DNA from: Virgibacillus halodenitrificans JCM 12304
Lineage (GTDB): Bacteria > Bacillota > Bacilli > Bacillales > Amphibacillaceae
Assembly (NCBI RefSeq): GCF_001310895.1
Contig: NZ_BAZS01000011.1
Location: 1 to 64,000, forward strand
DNA: 64,000 bases
Direction of reading: 5' to 3'
Shown here: one piece after another, positions 9,475-19,701 of the stretch
How positions within the stretch are numbered: the first letter of the stretch is position 1
Layout: every line of letters begins with the position of its first letter
Translations under genes and position numbers: made by a program
The notes under the pieces: model-generated
Told to the model about the DNA's origin: nothing
The model's input: only the letters and a program-made list of their open reading frames with translations
The model's database searches: none

Positions 9475-10179
9475 TTAGCCTCCAAAAATAATTGCTTGCA
9501 ATTGCTCCAATTGCTGCTCCAGTTCTTTTGGATCTATATTAAACTGGGCAAGCACTACTGTTGTATTCATCGCCATGTGAACAATAATCGGAACAATGAT
9601 CCGCTTTGTTTTTACATATAGGAAAGCAAATACAAATCCCATGGAAGCATACACAAGAAGATGTTGTGGCTCTCCATGAATGATCCCGAATATAAGGGCT
9701 GAAAGTAATGCAGCAATAATAAAATTTGTCCTTAGATACAGCTGACCAAAAATGATCTTTCGGAAAATAATCTCTTCCAATATTGGTGCAATAAGTGCAG
9801 GGATGACCATAAATAAGGGAGTTGCCCTTGTTACATCCATGATTAACTTAGTGTTTTCAGAACTCTGCGTAATACCGAATACTTTCATTTCGATTGTTGC
9901 TGAAATACCCTGAGCCAAAAAGGCCATGATGAGACCGATAATGGACCATGCAACTATTTCTCCCCCAGTAGAAGCATCTCGCTGACTTCCTTTTTTCATT
10001 TCAGGCTTCATTAAAAATAAAACAACAACCAAGCCGAGGATAAAGCTTATGATCGACCAGTAAACAACAGCTTGATGTTCTGTTAGTGGTAATAAAATGT
10101 AAAGCAGTGGGGCAAATAAGAGCCCTGAAAACTGCATGATTATATAAGAAATAATTACCCACCAATATCTTTTCGTCAA
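9475..10179 (-). CDS. ydiL: CPBP-family intramembrane metalloprotease, YdiL-like
   Basis: A 234-residue polytopic membrane protein of the CAAX protease/bacteriocin-processing (Abi) family. The family signature EEIIFRK (double Glu followed by Arg) lies in the middle of the protein. It is followed by a HGEPQHLL segment and a C-terminal IVHMAMNT motif, which supply the other conserved His and Asn. The start is a TTG at 10179 with AAGGGA upstream. It is transcribed with ydiK and diverges from groES. The substrate is unknown; relatives process peptides or confer immunity. Confidence 0.85.
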   Translation of the reverse strand: MTKRYWWVIISYIIMQFSGLLFAPLLYILLPLTEHQAVVYWSIISFILGLVVVLFLMKPEMKKGSQRDASTGGEIVAWSIIGLIMAFLAQGISATIEMKVFGITQSSENTKLIMDVTRATPLFMVIPALIAPILEEIIFRKIIFGQLYLRTNFIIAALLSALIFGIIHGEPQHLLVYASMGFVFAFLYVKTKRIIVPIIVHMAMNTTVVLAQFNIDPKELEQQLEQLQAIIFGG

Positions 10180-10374
10180 ATCGCAACGATCCCTTCATGT
10201 GTTGGAATGCCTTTTGTTGGTAAAAAAGGTTTTGTTTAGTGTATGTTAGAAAAACAAGTTGTAGAAATAAACAACCTGTATCTAAATATTTTAGCATAAA
10301 ATAGATTTTGCTTATAATAGAATGGTTTCGGAGGAGAAAAGAGTAAAAAACTAAAAAATTAATATATCTCCTAC

Positions 10375-10403
10375 TTGCATTTTGTTATGGAATTATTTAT
10401 CAT
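10375..10403 (+). promoter_or_regulatory. sigma-A promoter of groESL
   Basis: TTGCAT (10375-10380) and TATCAT (10398-10403) are separated by 17 bases. Transcription would start just before the CIRCE operator, the standard arrangement for HrcA-controlled heat-shock operons. Confidence 0.7.
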
Positions 10404-10414
10404 AATAATTGGGA

Positions 10415-10441
10415 TTAGCACTCGGCATATTAGAGTGCTAA
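10415..10441 (+). promoter_or_regulatory. CIRCE operator (HrcA binding site)
   Basis: A perfect TTAGCACTC, nine-base spacer, GAGTGCTAA inverted repeat placed between the promoter and groES. HrcA binds CIRCE and represses groESL and dnaK operons until heat shock titrates GroEL. The exact match makes HrcA control of this operon very likely. Confidence 0.97.
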
Positions 10442-10480
10442 CAAATCAAAAATGAGAATAGAATTAAGGAGGCTTTCCAC

Positions 10481-10765
10481 ATGATTAAACCACTAGGAGA
10501 TCGTGTAGTAATTGAGCTTGTTGAGCAAGAAGAAAAAACTGCAAGCGGAATTGTACTTCCAGACTCTGCAAAGGAAAAACCACAAGAAGGTAAAGTAATT
10601 GCAGTAGGTTCAGGACGTGTTACTGAAAATGGTGAGAAAATTGCACTTGAAGTTTCAGAAGGTGACCGCATCATTTTCTCTAAATTTGCTGGCACAGAAG
10701 TTAAATACGAAGGCAATGAATACTTAATTCTTCGTGAAAATGATATCTTAGCAGTAGTTAGCTAA
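10481..10765 (+). CDS. groES: co-chaperonin GroES (Cpn10)
   Basis: A heptameric lid of the GroEL folding chamber. The 94-residue product begins [15 protein letters not shown] and contains the family signature around residues 3-27. The mobile loop region [15 protein letters not shown] carries the hydrophobic IVL tripeptide that docks on GroEL. The ATG follows AAGGAGG. First gene of the CIRCE-controlled operon, 56 bases before groEL. Confidence 0.97.
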   Translation: MIKPLGDRVVIELVEQEEKTASGIVLPDSAKEKPQEGKVIAVGSGRVTENGEKIALEVSEGDRIIFSKFAGTEVKYEGNEYLILRENDILAVVS

Positions 10766-10779
10766 AAATCAATGAATAA

Positions 10780-12459
<1,680 letters not shown>

Positions 12460-12486
12460 TATAGGTTATAAAACCTTGTTATATCA

Positions 12487-12538
12487 GTGTCCATAACCGA
12501 TATGTTTGAATTTAGTGTCCGAAAAAGTGACCGATATT
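12487..12538 (+). repeat. left-end arm-type repeats
   Basis: GTGTCCATAACCGATATG (12487-12504) and GTGTCC-GAAAAA-GTGACCGATAT (12515-12537) share the words GTGTCC and ACCGATA. The second is nearly identical to 31341-31365 at the other end of the element. Short repeats a few dozen bases inside both ends resemble arm-type integrase or excisionase binding sites. Confidence 0.5.
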
Positions 12539-12988
12539 AGTTTTTGAAATTATAGAGGGGTTTCCATTGGGTTAGATTCATTGGAAGCCTCTTTATTTTT
12601 AATCTGGGAATTAATAATAAAAATAAGGTACTTAATCTTTTTGTTATGGCTGCTATACTCCTAGACAGGGATATTCCATCATTAAAAATAATTATTCCTA
12701 TTGTAATTAAAAGGGGCATCAAATTATATCACTTACTTATATTTGATACCCTGTCTATTATGGGATTGAAACAGCTAATGTTGCAACAAATAAAGATAAA
12801 AAGCTTAAAGAGTTATTCATTTCTTTTGTTTGACACGACAAAAATGTTTTTAGTTTCTCTAATTGCCCTATCGAAAACCCTTTAATTATTTCGTAGCAGA
12901 TACTTTCATTTTTAGATGCCAATAACTCTTTTGAAGTATCTCTAATTATTTCTTCTGTTACAAATTTGTTTAAATTAAACTTATCCAT
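12537..12988 (-). pseudogene. decayed small membrane protein
   Basis: A frame from ATG 12988 gives MDKFNLNKFVTEEIIRDTSK and ends in a hydrophobic segment (FLSLFVATLAVSIP) at a stop at 12758. In the next frame the hydrophobic protein continues (IIDRVSNISK, one in-frame stop, then MPLLITIGIIIFNDGIS) to about 12537. The pieces together look like one protein of about 140 residues with a soluble N-terminus and two membrane helices, broken by a frameshift and a stop. The first part alone (76 residues) could still be made, with GGTGGGAA as a weak ribosome site. Not recognised as a named family. Confidence 0.45.
12554..12600 (+). terminator. element-borne terminator downstream of groEL
   Basis: AGAGG and TTTCCA at the left pair with TGGAA and CCTCT at the right (12554-12592), followed by TTTATTTTT. 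It lies 95 bases after the groEL stop, inside the element, and would replace the native groEL terminator displaced to 31508. Confidence 0.65.
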
Positions 12989-13136
12989 AATTCTTTCCCA
13001 CCTGAACGTGCACAATTGAATTTTTTGTCAATAATCGTGTTATTAGAATGATATAATAAAATCTGAAATTTTTTTAAAAGTTATATACATAAAATTCGCT
13101 TATATATTACGTATATAATACTTCGTTCGTATGTTA

Positions 13137-14330
13137 TCAATTAATAAGTTTCTTAGAGGTGTTTTTCATTAAGTTACTAAACTTAGTAGAAGCCTCTTTT
13201 TTTATGTTTTTAGTCATGTGAGCGTATATATCCATAGTCGTTTGTATATCGGCATGACCGAGTCTTTCCTGAATCTCTTTAATGTGAACACCAGCTTCAA
13301 TTAGTAATGATGTATGAGTGTGTCTAAAAGAATGTGGTGTAATAACTTTTTTAATAGTTGTCTTTTTTAATAATCGTTGTAGTCGAATGGATATAGCTTT
13401 TATTGTTTTGGGATATCCTTCGTTAGTAGCAAAGATAAAGTCATGATCATTATAGAAGGGATTGTTTACCCTTTTGATCAGATTCTGTTCTTCTTTATGC
13501 TGCTGTAACAAGGTTATTAATAATTCGTCTATGGTTATTATACGTCTTGATGTTTTTGTTTTTGGCGTTAGTAATTGATATTTTAATTTGTTGTTAGTTG
13601 GATTATAATACGTTCTTATAACACGTAACGTATGGTTGTCAAAATCAATATCAGACCATTTCAAGGCAACCAATTCACCTACACGTAAGCCTGTATAAGC
13701 TAACATTGCGAAAACGACTAAGTCGCTTTCTAAGCCTTCGTCCTTTGTGATGGTTAAAAAATCCTCTAGTTCTTCTATTTCAAGATATTTTTCAGTAATC
13801 GAATTATCTTTTTCAAGATCCTCAACTGTTTCTTTTTTCTTTGGTAATATTATCTCTTCTGACGGTGAGACTTTAATTAATTTATTTTGGAACGCATACT
13901 GGAAAACCATGCTTGCCGAAGTATGAATACTTGAGACATAATTAGTGCTAAAATTGTTGGCTAATTTGTCTATGGTGTCTTGATAGGCTTTTTTTGTTAT
14001 CTTTTGTATCGGAGTATTGCCAAAATCATTAAGAATATGTTTCAAAGCAATTTTTCTTGCTCTTACACTGCTGTCTTTAGCACCTTGTGAATGGTAATGG
14101 TTTTTCCAGTCAGTATATAATTCACCAAAAGTAATGTTAGATGGTTGAATATACTCTCCGTTATGAAATTGCCTTTCAAACAGGGCTGCGGCAAGTTTCG
14201 CATCTTTTTGGGTTAAAAAGCCTTCTTTTGCCTTTCTTATATCCTTGCCTGTTATCGGGTCTGTCCCCATGTAGGCACGAAATCCCCATCTAGTACCTTT
14301 TTTAGTCTTTTTTTTGTATATGCGAGCCAT
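13137..14330 (-). CDS. int: tyrosine recombinase (integrase) of the element
   Basis: Site-specific recombinase that integrates and excises the element at the 3' end of groEL. The 397-residue product has an N-terminal arm-binding domain (MARIYKKKTKKGTRWGFRAYM, AP2-like strands). A SAM-like core-binding domain follows (about 65-165), then the catalytic domain. The expected residues are visible: Arg216 in TGLRVGE, Lys in TPKTKTS (about 257-261), His333 and Arg336 in HSFRH, His359 in LGHADIQTT and the nucleophile Tyr369 in MDIYAHM. It resembles integrases of Tn916/ICEBs1-type elements and Gram-positive phages. It lies at the left end, pointing to attL. Confidence 0.95.
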   Translation of the reverse strand: MARIYKKKTKKGTRWGFRAYMGTDPITGKDIRKAKEGFLTQKDAKLAAALFERQFHNGEYIQPSNITFGELYTDWKNHYHSQGAKDSSVRARKIALKHILNDFGNTPIQKITKKAYQDTIDKLANNFSTNYVSSIHTSASMVFQYAFQNKLIKVSPSEEIILPKKKETVEDLEKDNSITEKYLEIEELEDFLTITKDEGLESDLVVFAMLAYTGLRVGELVALKWSDIDFDNHTLRVIRTYYNPTNNKLKYQLLTPKTKTSRRIITIDELLITLLQQHKEEQNLIKRVNNPFYNDHDFIFATNEGYPKTIKAISIRLQRLLKKTTIKKVITPHSFRHTHTSLLIEAGVHIKEIQERLGHADIQTTMDIYAHMTKNIKKEASTKFSNLMKNTSKKLIN

Positions 14331-14353
14331 GAGCAGTCACCTACTGTAAGATA

Positions 14354-15196
14354 TTATTGATCACTTTCTTCTTGATCAAAGAGTATTTCTAGCATTTTTA
14401 TCGCTTTCTTTTTTTTATTTTTGTTTAATAGTTCACCTTTAAAATAAACCTTATCTAAATTGCTTAATCTAAAGTGAATATCATCGGTTTTGAGGTTTAC
14501 TTCATTTTTAGCATTTTGTTTAACGAAATTTTCAGTATAAATTTCTTCATATTCTCTTTTTAGGTTAATTTCCTTTTCGGAGAGTTCTTTTTTATTAAAA
14601 GGATCCCACATTATTTGAATCTTATATAAATCGGGAACATCATGTCCATTTAAAATAGCATCAAAAACATTTGTGTCAAAACCTGCTGCCTCAAACCTAT
14701 TAGTTAAAAATTCGAAAATATCATCTTCTCCATAACTCTTACCTAGTTTAATTAGGTCATCTATATTAGATGGTCCGTATTCTTCTATTATCCGTATTTT
14801 TTGTTCTGTTAAGCCAGTTTCGGTTGATAACTCATCTAATGTTTTTAACGAAAGAAGCCTTCTAGTAAATAAATAATATTTACCAGGCTTATTATGAAGC
14901 ATATCGACAAGTAAGTCAGAATAATCAATATTCATAAAATTTATAGATGAAATTTTTTCTTCTAACTTCTGAAAATCGCCTCTATCAAATTTCAACCTAA
15001 TAATTGAATCAAGAACTGGAATATCTAATTTGACATTTATTCCTTCTATCAAATCTAAATTACCTTTCATTTTCCCATTTTCTACATTAGATATATAGCC
15101 GTGAGTTAATCCAATATTATCAGCCAATTCTGATAAAGTCATTTTCATTTCTTTTCTTCTCTTCTTTAAATACTTACCAAATAAGTTATTATTCAT
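14354..15196 (-). CDS. XRE-family (cI-like) transcriptional repressor
   Basis: A 280-residue protein with an N-terminal Xre-type helix-turn-helix (residues about 8-62: LKKRRKEMKMTLSELADNIGLTHGYISNVENGK). A long C-terminal part has no recognised domain. The ATG at 15196 follows GGAGGTGA. It lies between the integrase and a set of inverted repeats and diverges from a small Cro-like gene. It is therefore the likely master repressor of the element's excision and transfer genes. Its C-terminus lacks the ImmA metalloprotease or LexA-type peptidase residues, so how it is induced is not visible. Confidence 0.8.
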   Translation of the reverse strand: MNNNLFGKYLKKRRKEMKMTLSELADNIGLTHGYISNVENGKMKGNLDLIEGINVKLDIPVLDSIIRLKFDRGDFQKLEEKISSINFMNIDYSDLLVDMLHNKPGKYYLFTRRLLSLKTLDELSTETGLTEQKIRIIEEYGPSNIDDLIKLGKSYGEDDIFEFLTNRFEAAGFDTNVFDAILNGHDVPDLYKIQIMWDPFNKKELSEKEINLKREYEEIYTENFVKQNAKNEVNLKTDDIHFRLSNLDKVYFKGELLNKNKKKKAIKMLEILFDQEESDQ

Positions 15197-15226
15197 AATT
15201 TCACCTCCGAAATAGTTTTTTCTATT

Positions 15227-15304
15227 ATGTTATGGGTATAACATAACACTAAAATTAAAAGTTGACAACAATAACAACATAATGCTATGTTATAAACGTA
15301 ACAT
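15227..15304. promoter_or_regulatory. operator cluster and divergent promoter of the element
   Basis: Three related inverted repeats are present. ATGTTAT-N4-ATAACAT lies at 15227-15244, AACATA-N4-TATGTT at 15276-15291, and ATGTTA-N6-TAACAT at 15287-15304. A plus-strand promoter TTGACA (15262-15267) with TATGTT (15286-15291, 18-base spacer) overlaps the second and third, so binding there should block the Cro-like/xis/rep transcript. The first sits just upstream of the repressor gene and could give autoregulation. This is a lambda-like switch layout. Confidence 0.75.
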
Positions 15305-15356
15305 ACATACAAACTATTAATTTTAAAAATATAACAATAGAGGAAGGGAATTGCAG

Positions 15357-15563
15357 ATGAAAGCTGTGGAAGTTAAACAATTAATTAAATCATCCGGATT
15401 AAAGCAGTGGCATGTTGCAGAATTTTATGGGTTGAGTGAAGGTAATTTCTGTCGCTTATTGCGTAAAGATCCATCAAAGAAAATACTGTCTAAAATTATG
15501 GAAGCTATTGAAACAGCAAAAGAAGTTTACGGAGACAATCAAGGTGGTGAAATTAATGATTAA
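15357..15563 (+). CDS. small helix-turn-helix protein, Cro-like
   Basis: A 68-residue protein (VKQLIKSSGLKQWHVAEFYGLSEGNFCRLLRK) that is almost entirely one helix-turn-helix unit. It is the first gene rightward from the operator cluster, in the Cro position. The ATG at 15357 is preferred over a TTG at 15351, because AGGAAGGGA is properly spaced from the ATG. It overlaps the next gene by 8 bases. Confidence 0.7.
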   Translation: MKAVEVKQLIKSSGLKQWHVAEFYGLSEGNFCRLLRKDPSKKILSKIMEAIETAKEVYGDNQGGEIND

Positions 15564-15873
15564 TATTGAAGTTGATCAGAAAACTATTAACAGTATGCTT
15601 GAAAAAGCAATTGACGAGAAAGTCGATGAAATTGTTAAACAAAAATATTTTTTAACTTACAGTGAATTATCTAAGTACTTAAATATTAGTAAACCAGTTA
15701 TTGAAGATCGCTTAATAAAAAATGGATTAAAATACTATCGAGTCGGAAGTAAGTATTTATTTAAACGTGATGAAGTAGATGAGTTTCTGGATGATATGAC
15801 GGCAAATATGACAGCAACAAATAATGATCTTAAGTTTTATCGTAGATTGCAAGAAGGGGCTAAGAATATATAA
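15556..15873 (+). CDS. excisionase-like helix-turn-helix protein
   Basis: A 105-residue protein. After an N-terminal helical part (INIEVDQKTINSMLEKAIDEKVDEIVKQ), residues about 33-80 form an excisionase/MerR-type winged helix. That domain has YLNISKPVIEDRLIKNGLKYYRVGSKYLFKRDEVDEFL features: helix-turn-helix, then a wing with arginine and lysine. The ATG at 15556 overlaps the previous gene. Excisionase function is inferred from the domain and its place in an integrative element; it could equally be a regulator. Confidence 0.65.
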   Translation: MINIEVDQKTINSMLEKAIDEKVDEIVKQKYFLTYSELSKYLNISKPVIEDRLIKNGLKYYRVGSKYLFKRDEVDEFLDDMTANMTATNNDLKFYRRLQEGAKNI

Positions 15874-15958
15874 TCTTATGCAAGTGGAAATTCTATTATG
15901 GAAAATTGATTAATTTCTTGAAATAAGGCTTAATAAGGCAAGAAGGTGGGGTGAGTAG

Positions 15959-16756
15959 ATGTCAAAAGGCTGGATAAAATTGTACCGAGATATCAAAGAT
16001 CATTGGATCTATCAAGAATCTAGGAAGTTTTCGAAATATGAAGCATGGCTAGATATGTTGATGAGTGCAAATTATAAAGATAATAAGTTTGTTTTGGGAA
16101 ATGAATTAATAGAAGTGAAAAGAGGTCAGTTTGTAACTTCTATTCGAAGATTATGTAACGAATGGGACTGGTCGAATACGAAAGTGGTACAGTTTTTAGA
16201 GCTGTTACAAAAAGACGGAATGATAGAAGTAACTAAAGACACAAAAAAGACGGTTATAACCATTATCAAATATGACATCTACCAAACCTCGAACGACACA
16301 GAAAAAACGGAAAACACTCATGAAGACGACACAGAACAGATACAAAAACATACAAATAAGAAAGTAAAGAATGAAAATAAAAAAGAAGAAGAAATAAATA
16401 ATGAGCGTCCGAATAACATTGCATACGAAATATTACAAGACTATTTAATAGAAAGAGAAATTGATCAGCAAACAATCAATCAAACTATCAGAGAATTAAT
16501 GAATCGTAATATAGATTTGTTCTTAATGGATAATGTTGAAAAACAATTTGAACATATGATGGAGAAGCTGAATTATGGAGAAGTGGACAATCATAATGGT
16601 TTTCCTGTGTACTTTGCCAATGGACTTCAAATGCGGTCTATTCAATCAAACGCTAGTAGAAATTATCAAAAAGAAAAATTAAGAGAATATGAGATTGCAA
16701 TGCTAGAAAAACGAGAAAGAGATACAAGCTTTTATTACAATTGGCTTGATGCCTAA
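15959..16756 (+). CDS. phage/plasmid-type replication initiation protein (replisome-organizer-like)
   Basis: A 265-residue protein beginning MSKGWIKLYRDIKDHWIYQES. Residues 1-105 (SKYEAWLDMLMSANYKD, GQFVTSIRRLCNEWDWSNTKVVQFLELLQKDGMIE) match the winged-helix N-terminal domain of replisome-organizer proteins of Gram-positive phages and plasmids. A charged, low-complexity linker follows (about 115-150), then a helical C-terminal domain. Such proteins bind the origin and recruit DnaD/DnaC-type loaders. This suggests the excised element replicates. The start ATG follows GGTGGGGTGAG. No iterons were recognised within the gene. Confidence 0.7.
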   Translation: MSKGWIKLYRDIKDHWIYQESRKFSKYEAWLDMLMSANYKDNKFVLGNELIEVKRGQFVTSIRRLCNEWDWSNTKVVQFLELLQKDGMIEVTKDTKKTVITIIKYDIYQTSNDTEKTENTHEDDTEQIQKHTNKKVKNENKKEEEINNERPNNIAYEILQDYLIEREIDQQTINQTIRELMNRNIDLFLMDNVEKQFEHMMEKLNYGEVDNHNGFPVYFANGLQMRSIQSNASRNYQKEKLREYEIAMLEKRERDTSFYYNWLDA

Positions 16757-16852
16757 TTATGGGTTTAAAGCCTCTCAGATGGTTATCAGTCGTTTTTTGA
16801 AGGATTGCTAGAGGAGGAAATGTAGAAAAGGTGAAAAACGTTTATATGGCTT

Positions 16853-17053
16853 CTAAAAACTGTTTAAAGGCATAAGTCGTCTTTGAAACTCTTCCGTCAA
16901 CTTTACACCTGGGTGTTTTAACTGATGAACAGTCAATTCTCCTTTTTGCGACTTCAAATTCTTTTTTATTTTTTCGTTGTTTGGAAATTCTATTTCTAGA
17001 TAAGTAAGGACGTGTTTTGCAACACAAATTGCCTGCTCATTTAACCAAGTCAA
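16853..17053 (-). CDS. possible small hypothetical protein
   Basis: A 66-residue frame (TWLNEQAICVAKHVLTYLEIEF and on) with fairly protein-like composition but a TTG start and no ribosome site. It lies alone in a 692-base interval (16757-17448) that otherwise holds the oriT-like region. It may be a remnant. Confidence 0.25.
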   Translation of the reverse strand: MTWLNEQAICVAKHVLTYLEIEFPNNEKIKKNLKSQKGELTVHQLKHPGVKLTEEFQRRLMPLNSF

Positions 17054-17303
17054 TTTGAATAATTAGTTAGTATTTTTTTTATTTCATTTCATAAGTTCTT
17101 ATTATTTACAATTCTTATTTCTGGTTGCTTGTCTTAAAAGAAGCCACCATTTTGCTTTTTATAATCTATCCACTTTAGTTTAATAGGAAATCTATTAAAT
17201 GCTATCATATGGGAATTAAAAATACCTACTTGTTTTATAGAATTTAAGCTTATTTGTTGCTTTTTCAATGTCTCAAATTCGGTTTTCTCATGTGATTCAC
17301 TAG

Positions 17304-17388
17304 GTCATGATATGACAGAGTGCCCATTTATGTACACCCCCGACCGAGGGTGTACCAATGGGTGAAAGATAGCGTGCCGCTATCTTTC
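17304..17388 (+). other. oriT-like inverted-repeat region upstream of the relaxase
   Basis: Three inverted repeats stand in a row just before the relaxase gene. They are GTCAT-N3-ATGAC (17304-17316), TACACCC-N8-GGGTGTA (17333-17354) and GAAAGATAGCG-N3-CGCTATCTTTC (17364-17388). Transfer origins of MOBQ plasmids usually lie directly 5' of mobA/mobL and contain such hairpins next to the nick site. The nick site itself cannot be assigned by eye. The last hairpin has no T run and is not a terminator for this direction. Confidence 0.6.
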
Positions 17389-17448
17389 TAAACGTTGGCT
17401 AAGCCAATAGCCTACGGAAGAAACGATTAGTTAAAGGAGCAGTAGATA

Positions 17449-19497
17449 ATGAGTACTTACTATCTAAATGTAAATATGATTAGTAGAGGAAAAGGACAAT
17501 CAGCAGTTGCAAGTGCTGCCTATCGAAGTGGTGAAAATTTGTATTCAAAATTGGATATGGAAACAAAGGATTATAAAACAAGAAGTGTTCAACCAGATAC
17601 ATTTATTGAGGCACCTAAACATGCACCAGAATGGGTGTATAATCGTGAGAAATTATGGAACGAAGTAGAGTGGCATGAAAATAAATCTAATAGTCAATTA
17701 GCAAGAGAAGTAAGAGTTGCTTTACCGATAGAATTAGATAATGATATACAAAAGAAATTACTATCAGAATACGTTCATGAAAACTATGTCAGTCGTGGTA
17801 TGGTTGCAGATATTTCAATTCATCGAGATGTAGAACATAACCCTCATGCACATATCATGTTGACAGTCCGACCTTTTAACGATAATGGAGAGTGGGGAGC
17901 AAAACAGAAGCGAGAATATTTGAAGGATGAAAATGGTGACTTTATTATCAAAGCAAATGGAAAAAAGAAACATAAAAGAGTTGATCTAACTGACTGGGAT
18001 AAGATAGCAACATTAGTAGAATGGAGAAAAAATTATGCTGAAAAGGTAAACCAATACTATAAAGACTTTGACGTAAATGAGAGAGTATCACATGAGAGTT
18101 ATGAAAAACAGGGACTGGATAAAATACCAAAGCATAGATTAAATCGAACTGAATATGCTATTGAGAAAAAGGAAAAGGACAAGGCAGAAAAGGCAGGAAT
18201 GCTTTATATTCCAAAAACACATTTTGCAAAGTTAAATCAAGAAATAGAAAGTAATAATTATGATATATATAGGCTTAATGAGAGTATTGCTTACCTAAAT
18301 CACAATCATGAAACCATTAAGAATATAATGTATAAGGAATTAAATAACTTAAGAGCTAAACGCTCTTTATCTGACGAAGATTGGTTATCTCTTAGAGTAG
18401 TAACTAAAACTGTTAAAGAACATGTTGATATTAGTAATGCGAAAGACAACCTAAAACGTATGCATAATTGGAAACAAAAAATGCAAAGAGAAAGACAATC
18501 TATTATGTCATACGGTAAAACATTAGAGAAAGCAAAAATTGTTTATAAAGATAATCCGAAAGATGTAATGATGTATGGTTTTAGCGCGAGTAAATTTGAA
18601 GTAGACTATCAATCCAAACATAAAGAATATAAAGAGAAAGTTAAACAATACTCTACTAAGATTAATGCTTATCGAGAACTTATTAAACATTCAGAGAGAG
18701 CCTATGATATTCAGAAAAAGTTTACTAATGAAGAATTTGCTTTCCTGTATCCTGATTATGCTATTAAATTAGGGGATAACAATAAGGCAATGGAATTGAA
18801 GTACTCTTATGTAAAAAAGTTCGAAAATGAAGGTGTATTACAGCGTGAAATACTTGAGTTGGAATCAGGTATTGGCAAGTATGATGATAATTATGTTATT
18901 GCAGATGAACTATTAAAAGACTGGAAAGAAAACAAAAATAGTTTAGTTATTTTACAAAGAATGAAAGTTAAACATCAACGAGAATATAAAGCACAATATC
19001 ATGGAGATTGGGATTCTGAAAGAGTATTTGATAAATCCGTTCACTATTCAAATACTAATGAACAAATTAAATCTAAGGAAAATCAAAAAGATATAATAGA
19101 AAATAGGATGAATGATCATCTAAAAATTTTGTATCCTGAAATGGATGATAGCATTTTAGAACAAACTCCTTTACGGTCAAAAGCTAGATTATTAGAGTTA
19201 CATGTTAGTGAAGAAAATACAGGTCAATTGTCCAAAGATATACGTATTGTTGAAAAAGAAATTAGGTTCGATTTACAAAAGGATAATAAGCAAAAAGATA
19301 ATGACAATTTAGAACAATACAACATTGTTTCATCATCATCATCATCAAGTGCCGGAGATCTATTCGATATGATAGTAAATAATGCACAACATAACGAAGG
19401 TATTAAAGATGGTTTGAAACTGAAAAGGCAAAGGGATAGGAAAAGTAATAATAAGGTTAGGAAACAACGTATGGACATTGGAGACAATGAATTATAA
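17449..19497 (+). CDS. mobA: MobA/MobL-type relaxase (MOBQ family)
   Basis: Relaxase that nicks oriT and pilots the strand in conjugative mobilization. The 682-residue product starts with the MobA/MobL signature MSTYYLNVNMISRGKGQSAVASAAYRSG (catalytic Tyr among the first residues). It carries the metal-binding histidine block HNPHAHIMLTVRPF (about residues 131-144). Residues about 220-640 are charged and helical with coiled-coil character and no helicase motifs. The ribosome site AAAGGAG precedes the ATG. With no coupling protein or mating-pair genes present, transfer would need a helper element. Confidence 0.9.
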   Translation: MSTYYLNVNMISRGKGQSAVASAAYRSGENLYSKLDMETKDYKTRSVQPDTFIEAPKHAPEWVYNREKLWNEVEWHENKSNSQLAREVRVALPIELDNDIQKKLLSEYVHENYVSRGMVADISIHRDVEHNPHAHIMLTVRPFNDNGEWGAKQKREYLKDENGDFIIKANGKKKHKRVDLTDWDKIATLVEWRKNYAEKVNQYYKDFDVNERVSHESYEKQGLDKIPKHRLNRTEYAIEKKEKDKAEKAGMLYIPKTHFAKLNQEIESNNYDIYRLNESIAYLNHNHETIKNIMYKELNNLRAKRSLSDEDWLSLRVVTKTVKEHVDISNAKDNLKRMHNWKQKMQRERQSIMSYGKTLEKAKIVYKDNPKDVMMYGFSASKFEVDYQSKHKEYKEKVKQYSTKINAYRELIKHSERAYDIQKKFTNEEFAFLYPDYAIKLGDNNKAMELKYSYVKKFENEGVLQREILELESGIGKYDDNYVIADELLKDWKENKNSLVILQRMKVKHQREYKAQYHGDWDSERVFDKSVHYSNTNEQIKSKENQKDIIENRMNDHLKILYPEMDDSILEQTPLRSKARLLELHVSEENTGQLSKDIRIVEKEIRFDLQKDNKQKDNDNLEQYNIVSSSSSSSAGDLFDMIVNNAQHNEGIKDGLKLKRQRDRKSNNKVRKQRMDIGDNEL

Positions 19498-19532
19498 AAA
19501 GGAAAAAACAACTTTCCTGAAAAAAGTGTGTC

Positions 19533-19580
19533 AGTCAACAAAACTACGGAAGGTATGACTCTCACATAGTTTTGTTGACT
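19533..19580. terminator. 14-bp inverted repeat between relaxase and restriction gene
   Basis: AGTCAACAAAACTA (19533-19546) pairs perfectly with TAGTTTTGTTGACT (19567-19580) around a 20-base loop. It lies between two converging genes, so termination is the simplest role. There is no strong T run after it, so a protein-binding site or relic of an inserted element is also possible. Confidence 0.45.
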
Positions 19581-19701
19581 TACGGGGATACAATGTATAT
19601 TTTAATCTTTTTAAAGAATCAGTTCACATTACATTGTATTGGACTCTTGAATACACATAGGATTTATATAAGTAATATGAAATAACCAAATGTAATTGAA
19701 C

